64,000 nt of DNA, from the NCBI RefSeq assembly GCF_000626675.1, contig NZ_CP006842.1:186001-250000 (forward strand). The letters are read 5' to 3'. Shown here one piece after another: positions 51,905 through 60,214 of this stretch (within the stretch, counting starts at the first letter, position 1; every line of letters begins with the position of its first letter). This DNA is from Corynebacterium glyciniphilum AJ 3170. GTDB taxonomy: Bacteria > Actinomycetota > Actinomycetes > Mycobacteriales > Mycobacteriaceae. Below the pieces are notes generated by a model. It did no database searches. It saw only the letters and a program-made list of their open reading frames with translations, and was not told the DNA's origin. A program made the translations under genes and the position numbers.

Positions 51905-53599
51905 ATGACGTTTCCTCTCTCCCCCGCGGCCCGCCCGCCACGGCGATCACTACGGCACGTAGTCGTCGCTGTCCTTGCCGCGGTGACCTCCGTCGCCGTG
52001 GCCGTAGGCATCACCGCCTGCGCTTCCTCCGACGGTGGACACCGGGACGCCGGTGCCCGTGAACTGGTCTACCTCGAGTCGCTCCCGTACAACTCGTTGT
52101 ACCCGCCGGCTGCCGGTTTCTATCCCAACGGTGGCATCCTCAACAACATCACCGACCGGTTGTTGTGGCAGGACCCGGACACTCTGGAACTGCACCCGTG
52201 GATCGCCACGGACCTGCCGCAGATCAACGACGACGCCACCGAGTTCACCTTCACGCTCCGCGACGACGTCACCTATTCCGACGGCACGCCGCTGACCGCG
52301 GAGAACGTGGTGCGCAACTTCGACCTCTACGCCCTCGGCGACCCGGACCGTGGGTTGAGCTCCTCGGAACAGATCAGCACCTATGAACGCGGTGAGGTGA
52401 TCGACGAGCACACCGTCCGTTTCCACTTCTCCGATCCCGAGCCCGGTTTCCCGCAGGCGACCAGCTCCTTCAACGCCGGCCTGCTTGCCGACGCCAGCCT
52501 GGAGCAGTCCGATGAGGGCTTCGCCCCGGGCAGTGCCACGGAGGTCATCGGTTCAGGCCCGTTCGTCGTCTCCGCCGAGCAACTCAACACCGAGGTCACT
52601 CTGGACGCCCGGGAGGACTACGACTGGGCGCCACAGGGGGTCGACCAGCAGGGAGCACCGCAGATCGACCGGGTCAGCGTGGTCATCACGCAGGAGGACA
52701 GTGTCCGTGTCGGAGGGCTGAAGTCGGCGCAGGGTGATGTTGCCCGGCAGATCGAGGCACCGGAGGAACAGCACCTCATCGACGACGGCATCGGTGTCCT
52801 CTCCGCCCCGACGAACGGGGTCAACAACCAGCTCGCCTTCCGGTTCCGGCATCCGCTGCTGTCGGATATCCGGGTACGCCAGGCGATCATCGCCGGAGTC
52901 AACCGGGACCGGGTTCTGAACTCGCTGTTCAGCGACTCCTACACCAAGGCCACGTCGGCCCTGGCCAGTACGGCCGCCGGCTACCGCGAGCAGAAGGACG
53001 CCTATGTCTTCGACCCTGACCGCGCCCGTGAGCTGCTTGACGAGGCCGGTTGGGTGCCGGGGCCGGACGGCATCCGGGTCAAGGACGGCGAGCGACTCAG
53101 CCTGACCGCCAATGACTCGGAGCAGCAGCCCCGCACCCGCGAGGTCATCACCATGGTTCAGGAGCAGTTGCGGGACATCGGGGTGGAGGTCTCCCTCTAC
53201 CCCGGCGACGTCGCCGCCCAGAAAGCGGCGCAGGTCAACCAGGACCTTATCCAGCTCAATGTGACGATGGTGGGCCGGGCCGATTACGACGTGATCAAGA
53301 GCCAGTACTACTCGCAGAACCGGAACCAACTGCTCAACTACGACACGGAGGACGAGTCGGTCGGAGACCCTGAACTCGAGGAACTCCTGCTCAAGGTGTC
53401 CGGCTCGGCGGATGAGGATGCCCGCGCCGCGGCCAGTGGCGACGTGCAGGACTACCTCACAGAGCAGGCCTACGTCCTGCCGTTCTTCGAGGAGCCGCAG
53501 GTCTACGGAGTGCAGGACTACGTGCACGGTTTCGCCACCGATCCGATCGGCCGACCCTGGTTCTATCCGGTGACGCTCGACCAGAACGAAGAGGGGTGA
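51905..53599 (+). CDS. family-5 ABC transporter substrate-binding lipoprotein
   Basis: 564 aa. Signal peptide with GITACASS as the lipobox region (Cys ~38). SBP_bac_5 landmarks: YPNGGILNNITDRLLWQDP, LRDDVTYSDGTPLTAENVVRNFD and VRQAIIAGVNRDRVL. Family members bind oligopeptides, opines or nickel chelates. It leads a five-gene operon. The set of neighbours matches the KPN_01854-type importers that travel with CMD/alkylhydroperoxidase proteins; this rests on memory of those families, not a search. Confidence 0.9.
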   Translation: MTFPLSPAARPPRRSLRHVVVAVLAAVTSVAVAVGITACASSDGGHRDAGARELVYLESLPYNSLYPPAAGFYPNGGILNNITDRLLWQDPDTLELHPWIATDLPQINDDATEFTFTLRDDVTYSDGTPLTAENVVRNFDLYALGDPDRGLSSSEQISTYERGEVIDEHTVRFHFSDPEPGFPQATSSFNAGLLADASLEQSDEGFAPGSATEVIGSGPFVVSAEQLNTEVTLDAREDYDWAPQGVDQQGAPQIDRVSVVITQEDSVRVGGLKSAQGDVARQIEAPEEQHLIDDGIGVLSAPTNGVNNQLAFRFRHPLLSDIRVRQAIIAGVNRDRVLNSLFSDSYTKATSALASTAAGYREQKDAYVFDPDRARELLDEAGWVPGPDGIRVKDGERLSLTANDSEQQPRTREVITMVQEQLRDIGVEVSLYPGDVAAQKAAQVNQDLIQLNVTMVGRADYDVIKSQYYSQNRNQLLNYDTEDESVGDPELEELLLKVSGSADEDARAAASGDVQDYLTEQAYVLPFFEEPQVYGVQDYVHGFATDPIGRPWFYPVTLDQNEEG

Positions 53600-53606
53600 C
53601 AGTCAC

Positions 53607-54557
53607 ATGGATTCGCTGACCCCCGGCGCCGTCCTGCGGCGCATCGGACAATCCCTGGTGGTGCTGTGGGCGACCTTCACACTCGCCTTCATCCTGCTCA
53701 CCGCATTGCCCGGGGACGCCGTGCAGACCCGCTACGCCAACCCGGAACTGGGTCTGTCCCAGCAGGAGATCGCGCAGATGCGCGAAGCCTACGGTGCGGA
53801 CGAGCCGGTGCTGACCCGCTACTGGAACTCATTGACCGGCATGCTGCGCGGGGATTTCGGGTTCTCGCTGGAGAACGGTACCCCGGTGTCCACCACCCTG
53901 GCCGAGGCGCTACCGAGCACGCTGACCCTGGCGCTCACCGGCTTCGTGCTCGCCGTGGTCGTCGCGGTGCTCATCGCCGTCCTGGCCACCTCCGGCCCCT
54001 TCGGCTGGATCCGGAGCGCGCTGCGCGCCCTGCCGCCGCTGTTCATCTCACTGCCGGCGTTCTGGCTGGGCATCATGCTCATCCAGACCTTCAGCTTCCA
54101 GCTGACCTGGGTCCCGGTGATCCACGCCAGCCCTGTCCAGGAGCTGATCCTGCCGTCGATCGCGCTGGCGCTACCCCTCTCAGCGCCGATCGCCCAGGTC
54201 CTGATCCGGGGGATCGACGATGCGACGCGACAGCCCTACGTCACCGTGGTGCGGGCCCGTGGCGCCGGGGAACAGTGGATCCTGTGGCGCAATGTGATGC
54301 GCAATGCCCTGCTCCCGGCTCTCACCATCGCCGGGGTCACGTTCGGCGAACTTATTGGCGGCGCGGTGATCACTGAAGCCGTGTTCGACCGCTCCGGTCT
54401 CGGCGCGGCCACGGTGGACGCGGTGTCCTACCGGGACACACCGGTCCTCATGGCCGTTGTTGTGCTCGCTGCCGCGGCGTTCATCCTCGTCAACCTCATC
54501 GTGGACCTGCTGTACCCGGTCCTCGACGCCCGACTGCGTAGGACGGTGACGGCATGA
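53607..54557 (+). CDS. ABC transporter permease, DppB type
   Basis: 316 aa with six helices: N-terminal helix (RRIGQSLVVLWATFTLAFILLTALPGD), an external loop with YGADEPVLTRYWNSL, and the EAA-like cytoplasmic loop (VTVVRARGAGEQWILWRNVMRNALLP). The start is 8 bases after the SBP stop and the end overlaps the next gene by 4 bases. Confidence 0.94.
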   Translation: MDSLTPGAVLRRIGQSLVVLWATFTLAFILLTALPGDAVQTRYANPELGLSQQEIAQMREAYGADEPVLTRYWNSLTGMLRGDFGFSLENGTPVSTTLAEALPSTLTLALTGFVLAVVVAVLIAVLATSGPFGWIRSALRALPPLFISLPAFWLGIMLIQTFSFQLTWVPVIHASPVQELILPSIALALPLSAPIAQVLIRGIDDATRQPYVTVVRARGAGEQWILWRNVMRNALLPALTIAGVTFGELIGGAVITEAVFDRSGLGAATVDAVSYRDTPVLMAVVVLAAAAFILVNLIVDLLYPVLDARLRRTVTA

Positions 54558-55363
54558 TGACTGCGACCTTACGATCTCTGCGTCCTGGCGTGTGGCTCTC
54601 CGGTGCCGTCGTGCTCATCGCCGTCGCCTGGGCACTGGTGCCCGGTCTGTTCGCGTCCGGCGACCCGCTCTCGTCCGGGGAGACCGCGCCGCTGCTTGCC
54701 CCCTCCGCCGAGCACTGGTTCGGCACGGACGCTGTGGGCCGTGACCTCTACACCCGCGTGGTGTGGGGTGCACGTCAGTCGCTGGCCGGTGCGCTGCTGG
54801 CCGTCCTCGTGGGCATGGTCGCGGGGTCGTTGTTGGGACTGCTCGCGGGTGCGCGCCGCGGCTGGCTCGACGCACTGGTCATGCGCATCGTGGACGTCCT
54901 GCTGTCCATCCCGTCGCTGCTGCTCAGCCTCTCCGTGATCATCCTGCTCGGCTACGGTACCTTCAACGCCGCCATCGCCGTGGGCGTCACCAACGTCGCC
55001 GTGTTCGCGCGGTTGGCCCGCTCACAGGTGCTCAGCGTCGCCGGCAGTGACTTCGTCGAGGCAGCCTACGGGTCGGGCGGCACCGGTATGCAGGTCCTGT
55101 GGCGGCACATTCTGCCGAACTCGCTGACCCCGGTGATCGCGCTGGCGGCCCTGCAGTTCGGCAGCGCGATCCTCCAACTGTCCACCCTCGGCTTCCTGGG
55201 TTACGGGGCGCCGCCACCGACACCGGAGTGGGGGCTGATCATTTCCGAAGGACGTGACTTCATCGCCACGTCCTGGTGGCTGACGGTCCTGCCCGGCCTG
55301 GCGATCGTCCTGGTCGTCCTGGCCACCAACCATCTCAGCCAGGCGCTGCGGAAGGAGTCCTGA
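54554..55363 (+). CDS. ABC transporter permease, DppC type
   Basis: 269 aa, starting by ATGA overlap with the partner permease. HWFGTDAVGRDLYTRVVWGARQSL and the EAA loop (FVEAAYGSGGTGMQVLWRHILPNSLTPV) are those of DppC/OppC. The N-terminal helix precedes the conserved region, and it forms the pore with the preceding permease. Confidence 0.94.
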   Translation: MMTATLRSLRPGVWLSGAVVLIAVAWALVPGLFASGDPLSSGETAPLLAPSAEHWFGTDAVGRDLYTRVVWGARQSLAGALLAVLVGMVAGSLLGLLAGARRGWLDALVMRIVDVLLSIPSLLLSLSVIILLGYGTFNAAIAVGVTNVAVFARLARSQVLSVAGSDFVEAAYGSGGTGMQVLWRHILPNSLTPVIALAALQFGSAILQLSTLGFLGYGAPPPTPEWGLIISEGRDFIATSWWLTVLPGLAIVLVVLATNHLSQALRKES

Positions 55364-55364
55364 C

Positions 55365-57086
55365 ATGAGCGAGCAGAAAGACAGGCAGGACAGGATGGAC
55401 TGGGACGACGGGTCGTGGCACCCCGACTCCGCCCCCGAATCCGGCTCCGGTGGACGCCGGGACGATTCCGAGGCCCCGTTGCTGGAGATCCGGGATCTGG
55501 CCGTGTCCTACCGCACGCGCCGTGGCGATGTCCACGCCGTGAAGGACGTCAACCTCACCGTCCGCCGCGGTCGGGTGACCGCCATCGTCGGCGAATCCGG
55601 TTCCGGCAAGTCGACTTCGGCGATGGCAACACTCGGCCTTCTGCCCGCCACCGCCACCGTCAGCGGCGAGATCCTGCTGGAGGGACGCAGTCTGCGCGAC
55701 CTCGGTCGGCGGGAGTGGCGCATGATCCGCGGCCGTCGCATCGGGCTGATCCCGCAGGACCCCAACAACTCGCTCAACCCGGTGAAGACGATCGGGGAGT
55801 CCGTGGGCGAGGGGCTGCGCATCCACCGGCGCGGCAACCGTACCGCGCGCCGGGCGAAGGTCGTGGAGCTGCTCGAGACGGTCGGCATCGACAATCCGGA
55901 GCTGCGCTACACCCAGTACCCGCATGAGCTTTCCGGCGGGATGAAACAGCGGGCGTTGATCGCCGCCGCTCTCGCCCTGGAGCCGGACCTGATCATCGCC
56001 GATGAGCCGACCAGTGCCCTGGACGTCACGGTGCAGCGCACGATCCTGGACCTGCTGGACCGCATGCGGGCCGACCTCGGCATCGGCGTCCTGTTCATCA
56101 CCCATGACCTGGCGGTGGCCGGCGACCGGGCCGATGAACTGGTCGTGATGCGTTCCGGCGAGGTCCGGGAGGATGGTCCGACCGACCGCGTTCTCACCGA
56201 GCCACGGGACGATTACACACGTCGTCTCCTGGCGGACGCTCCGTCTCTGGTCAGTGCTGTGGAGGCCGCGAGCTACCGCGATGGCGTCCCCGCGGAGAGC
56301 AGGAGCCCGCTGCTGCAGGTCACCGGGCTGCGTCAGGAGTTCGGCTCCACGCTGGCCGTGGACGACGTGTCCTTCTCTGTCTTGCCGGGTACCACGCACG
56401 CCATTGTCGGGGAGTCGGGGTCAGGGAAGTCCACGGTCGGTCGCGCGGTGACTGCCTTCCGCCGTCCGACCTCCGGTGAGATCCTGCTCGGCGACACCCG
56501 GGTGGACGAGCTGGATGTGAGGGGACGCCGTGAACTGCGGCGGCGTGTGCAGATGGTCTACCAGAACCCCTACAGTTCGCTGGATCCCCGACAGAGTATC
56601 GGCAGTATCGTCGGCGAGCCGCTGCGGAACCTCTCCGACCTGTCGCGGACAGAGATCCGTAGCAGGGTCGACGAGATTCTCGACCGGGTTGCGCTGGGTT
56701 CCGACATGACCGACCGGCGCCCGGCGGAGCTTTCCGGTGGGCAACGCCAGCGCGTCGCCGTGGCCCGCGCGCTGATCCTCGACCCGGATCTCGTGGTCCT
56801 CGACGAGGCGGTGTCCGCCCTGGATGTCACGGTGCAGGCGCAGATTCTGCACCTGCTTGATGAACTGCAACGGGATCTCGGGTTGACCTATGTCTTCATT
56901 TCCCACGACCTGGCCGTGGTCCGCGAGATCTCCGACACCCTGTCGGTGATGTCCGGGGGACGCCAGGTGGAAACTGGTCGTACCGAGGACATCTTCGAGC
57001 ATCCGACCAGTGAGTTCACCACCCGACTCCTCGACGCGATCCCGGGGCGGCGCTACCGCTCCGGAGGGCTTAACCTGGGACTATGA
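55365..57086 (+). CDS. fused double ATP-binding protein of the importer
   Basis: 573 aa, two DppD/DppF-type cassettes in one chain. First: [36 protein letters not shown]. Second: [36 protein letters not shown], in which the second Walker B has DEAVSALD. The N-terminal ~40 residues are acidic and disordered. The start lies one base after the permease stop; the end overlaps the next gene by four bases (ATGA). Confidence 0.95.
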   Translation: MSEQKDRQDRMDWDDGSWHPDSAPESGSGGRRDDSEAPLLEIRDLAVSYRTRRGDVHAVKDVNLTVRRGRVTAIVGESGSGKSTSAMATLGLLPATATVSGEILLEGRSLRDLGRREWRMIRGRRIGLIPQDPNNSLNPVKTIGESVGEGLRIHRRGNRTARRAKVVELLETVGIDNPELRYTQYPHELSGGMKQRALIAAALALEPDLIIADEPTSALDVTVQRTILDLLDRMRADLGIGVLFITHDLAVAGDRADELVVMRSGEVREDGPTDRVLTEPRDDYTRRLLADAPSLVSAVEAASYRDGVPAESRSPLLQVTGLRQEFGSTLAVDDVSFSVLPGTTHAIVGESGSGKSTVGRAVTAFRRPTSGEILLGDTRVDELDVRGRRELRRRVQMVYQNPYSSLDPRQSIGSIVGEPLRNLSDLSRTEIRSRVDEILDRVALGSDMTDRRPAELSGGQRQRVAVARALILDPDLVVLDEAVSALDVTVQAQILHLLDELQRDLGLTYVFISHDLAVVREISDTLSVMSGGRQVETGRTEDIFEHPTSEFTTRLLDAIPGRRYRSGGLNLGL

Positions 57087-58408
57087 GCGACAGCAGCGGA
57101 ACAGACAGCACAGACATCATCGATTTCCTCGCCGGGATTCACGCCGGCGAGCACGTTGCCGACCTGCGGCGGAACCGCACGCAGGCGCAGACCAATGCAC
57201 AGCACAGCTTCCGGGTACTGCTGGAAGCGGGGGACGCCGACGGGGACAGTGATGGTGGCTTCACCGACACGGAGCGCTACGTTGTCGCCGCTTTCGTCGC
57301 CGGGCTGCACCAAGGGCGCGGTGTGGCCTTCTACACCGACCTGCTCGGTGACGTCGCCGACACTGCGGTCGTCGACGCGGTGACGGAGTCCGTCGACGCC
57401 GGACTGACCGTCGGACCGTACGGCACCTACCGCGAACCTGACCTGGTGGGCGAGTCTGTCGGTGGGCCGGAGTTCACAGTGGACCCTCGCGTGCGGGGCG
57501 TGCTCGGTGAGAAGCTTGCCGCAGCCCTGGAATTCGCCCACCTGCTGGTCTTTCACCCGCGGGACAGCCGTCCGGAACGGCTGGCACCACTGGCCTGGTG
57601 TTGGTGGACGCCGCGGCAGGTCGTGAGCCTGGCGCAGCTGATCTCCTTCCTGTGTTTCCAGCTGCGGGCGGCGGAGGGGCTCGCCGCGGTGAAGGCAGCG
57701 GACTCGACGCATGCACCTTTAGGCGACAGCAGCGTTGTCCGCCGCCCTGGCACCGCACAGGAGCCCGGAGGGTTCCCGCCACTCACCGGCGGTGCGTTCG
57801 ATGTCCTGAGCTACCCGGACCTGCACCGTCCTACCCGGTTCGTCAGCCACAGCCTGGGCTGGCAGCCGTGGGTGCCGCCGGTGGAGGAGAAAGAACTCAC
57901 CGACCGGCAGCGCACCGCCCTGGTCGACCCTATGCGTGCGAAGTCCGCCTACTTCCGCTTGCTCGCCCACGATCCTGATGCGCTCGAAGCCAGGACGCTG
58001 ACGGACAAGGACATCTTCTACAACGTCACCGACGGCGCCGGACGCGCCGAGCGTGAGATCTCCGCGGCGGTGACCAGCCGCTACAACGGCTGCGTCTACT
58101 GTGCGTCGGTGCACACCGGACGCGCGCTGCAGGAATCCACCGGCCGCGAAGAGGACGTCCAACGGCTCTGTGACGAGGGCGCCGGCGCCGACCTAGGCTC
58201 TGAGATGTGGAACGCCATCGCCGAGGCGTCCGTGGCGCTGACCTCGACTCCCGTCAGTTTCGGCGTCGACCATGTCCGTCGTCTCCGCGCCGCTGGGCTG
58301 GACGATGGCTCGGTCATCGACGTGATCAACGGGGCCGCCTTCTTCAACTGGGCGAACCGGCTGATGCTGTCCCTCGGGGAACCGGAGCTTCCGGCACGCT
58401 TCCGGTAG
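57083..58408 (+). CDS. fusion of CMD-like and alkylhydroperoxidase-like domains
   Basis: 441 aa. Residues ~1-215 form a carboxymuconolactone-decarboxylase-like domain without the CxxC pair. Residues ~245-441 are a second AhpD-like domain with the redox pair in YNGCVYCASVHTGRALQ, preceded by a conserved SYPDLHRPTRFVSHSLGWQPWVPP segment. In other bacteria two separate genes (CMD, Avi_7170-like; peroxidase, Avi_7169-like) appear beside this importer type; here they are one chain. Translationally coupled to the ATPase gene. Catalytic role is unproven. Confidence 0.85.
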   Translation: MSDSSGTDSTDIIDFLAGIHAGEHVADLRRNRTQAQTNAQHSFRVLLEAGDADGDSDGGFTDTERYVVAAFVAGLHQGRGVAFYTDLLGDVADTAVVDAVTESVDAGLTVGPYGTYREPDLVGESVGGPEFTVDPRVRGVLGEKLAAALEFAHLLVFHPRDSRPERLAPLAWCWWTPRQVVSLAQLISFLCFQLRAAEGLAAVKAADSTHAPLGDSSVVRRPGTAQEPGGFPPLTGGAFDVLSYPDLHRPTRFVSHSLGWQPWVPPVEEKELTDRQRTALVDPMRAKSAYFRLLAHDPDALEARTLTDKDIFYNVTDGAGRAEREISAAVTSRYNGCVYCASVHTGRALQESTGREEDVQRLCDEGAGADLGSEMWNAIAEASVALTSTPVSFGVDHVRRLRAAGLDDGSVIDVINGAAFFNWANRLMLSLGEPELPARFR

Positions 58409-58425
58409 GGCGTACCGTGGTCGCC

Positions 58426-59409
58426 ATGACAGAATTTCCCACGACTTCCCGCATCGCCATTCCCGGCACCGATCTGGAGATCACCCCGCTGAACCTCGGC
58501 GGGAACACCTTCGGCTGGACATCGGACGTCCAGGAGTCCTTCGACGTGCTGGATGCGTTCCTCGCCGCGGGCGGAAACTTCATCGACACCGCCGACATGT
58601 ACTCCCAGTGGGGCGAGGGGCACTCCGGCGGCGAGTCCGAGACCGTACTCGGCCAGTGGTTCGCCGACCGTGGTAACCGCGACCAGGTGGTGCTGGCGAC
58701 GAAGGTTGGTGCCATCCAGAGTGCGGCCGGGCTGGCCCATGACACCGTGGTCGCCAACCTCGACAGGTCACTGGAACGGCTGCAGACCGACCGGGTCGAC
58801 CTTTACTACTACCACTACGATGACGAGTCCGTGGATATCGCCGATCAGGTCCGTACTGCCGCTGAACTGGTCGATTCCGGCAAGGTACGCTATATCGGCC
58901 TGTCGAACTACTCCACCGACCGCATGCGTGAGTTCTTCGAGACGGCACGTGAACTGGAGCTCGACCACGCCATCCCGTTGGCCATCCAGCCGCAGTACAG
59001 CCTGCTCGCCCGGTCGGACTACGAGGACGGCTACATGCAGGTCGCCGAGGAATACGGCGTCGGCGTGTTCAGCTACTTCTCCCTGGCGTCGGGCCTGCTG
59101 ACCGGTAAGTACCGGAGCCGTGAGGATCTGGAGGGCGTTGCCCGCGAGGGGCAGACCGGCGGCTACTTCGAGAAGGACGGTAACGATAGGGACCCCTTCA
59201 CCGTGGTCGATGCCGTGGTGACGGTCGCCGAAGCCCATGACACGGAACCGGCGTCGGTGGCCTTGGCCTGGCTGCTGGCCAAGGGGGTGACCGCCCCGAT
59301 CGCCTCAGCCCGCACCCCGGAGCAGGTCGCACCGCTGATCGCCGCGACGACACTGCAGCTCAGTGACGAGGAGATCGCCGATCTCGACGCCGCGTCCGAC
59401 GGTTTCTGA
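58426..59409 (+). CDS. aldo/keto reductase, 327 aa
   Basis: NADPH-dependent AKR: NFIDTADMYSQWGEGHSGGESE has the catalytic Asp/Tyr, LATKVG the Lys and YYYHYDD the region that normally carries the His (here Y-H-Y). The C-terminal ASARTPEQVAPLIAAT binds the cofactor. TACCGT lies 7 bases before ATG 58426, which suggests that it is transcribed independently of the importer operon. An in-frame extension upstream lies inside the preceding gene and is unlikely. Confidence 0.92.
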   Translation: MTEFPTTSRIAIPGTDLEITPLNLGGNTFGWTSDVQESFDVLDAFLAAGGNFIDTADMYSQWGEGHSGGESETVLGQWFADRGNRDQVVLATKVGAIQSAAGLAHDTVVANLDRSLERLQTDRVDLYYYHYDDESVDIADQVRTAAELVDSGKVRYIGLSNYSTDRMREFFETARELELDHAIPLAIQPQYSLLARSDYEDGYMQVAEEYGVGVFSYFSLASGLLTGKYRSREDLEGVAREGQTGGYFEKDGNDRDPFTVVDAVVTVAEAHDTEPASVALAWLLAKGVTAPIASARTPEQVAPLIAATTLQLSDEEIADLDAASDGF

Positions 59410-59423
59410 GTAGAATCCGGGGC

Positions 59424-60002
59424 ATGAACACGCATGCTCCGGACAAGAACGCAGGTGGTCCTCAGGGTCTGCCGGTGATCCGCCCTGAGGCCGCCGACGG
59501 AGGGGACGCCGGAGAGATCCGGTCGCTCACCGCCGCCGCATTCGATGGCATCGAACAATCTGACGGGCATGAGCCTGCGATCATCGACGCACTCCGTGAG
59601 GCGGACGCGCTGACCCTGTCACTGGTCGCGGTGCGTTCGGGGTGGGTGATCGGGCACATTGCCGCGTCGCCGGTGACCCTGACCCGTGCCGACGGCGAGG
59701 TTCCCGGCCAGTGGTTCGGGCTTGGTCCGTTGTCCGTGTCTCCCGCCCACCAGGGGGAAGGAATCGGCGCAGCTCTGATGCGGTCAGCGCTTGAGCTCCT
59801 CGACACGGAGGAGGGGGCCACCGGGGCTGTCCTCCTCGGCGATCCGACCTACTACGACCGTTTTGGATTCGAGGCGCGTGAGGGGCTCGTCATGGACGGG
59901 CTGCCGGAGGAGAGCTCCGCCTACTTCCAGGCATTACGGTTGGACGGGGACCCGTCCTATCCACAGGCGGTGGTGAGCTACCACCCCGCGTTCGGGGCCT
60001 AG
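59424..60002 (+). CDS. GNAT-family N-acetyltransferase
   Basis: 192 aa. Acetyl-CoA site LSVSPAHQGEGIGAALMRSALELL (motif A) and the YYDRFGFEAREGL motif B are clear. The position of the motifs and length match YhbS-like acetyltransferases. TAGAAT lies 7 bases ahead of ATG 59424 and 1 base after the stop of the reductase, giving a leaderless start. Substrate unknown. Confidence 0.9.
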   Translation: MNTHAPDKNAGGPQGLPVIRPEAADGGDAGEIRSLTAAAFDGIEQSDGHEPAIIDALREADALTLSLVAVRSGWVIGHIAASPVTLTRADGEVPGQWFGLGPLSVSPAHQGEGIGAALMRSALELLDTEEGATGAVLLGDPTYYDRFGFEAREGLVMDGLPEESSAYFQALRLDGDPSYPQAVVSYHPAFGA

Positions 60003-60048
60003 GTGTGGTGACGCTCGACTGTTTCTCAGGTCTGGTCACCCATTCGTA

Positions 60049-60060
60049 CCCCTTAAGGGG
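60049..60060. promoter_or_regulatory. 12-bp perfect palindrome before acyltransferase gene
   Basis: CCCCTTAAGGGG lies in the 212-base interval between the acetyltransferase gene and the first OatA-type gene, followed by ATTAAC. It could be an operator or a terminator core. A GATAAT hexamer at 60197-60202 is a plausible -10 for the next gene. Nothing else is recognisable here. Confidence 0.35.
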
Positions 60061-60214
60061 ATTAACTGATGAAAGTCCCAGGTCAGTTTCTCTGACGTCG
60101 ATGATGGGGTGCGATATCCGGTAACACGGCGGACCACCCTGCCATTTGCCTGGATACCGTAGCGGCGGGGCTTCCCCGGTGTGAGCGGCCCGTGACGATA
60201 ATATGTGGACCGCT

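Noticed and set aside
60049..60060. CCCCTTAAGGGG as an insertion-site or element end
   Set aside because: Single palindrome with no flanking duplications or transposase; kept only as a possible operator.
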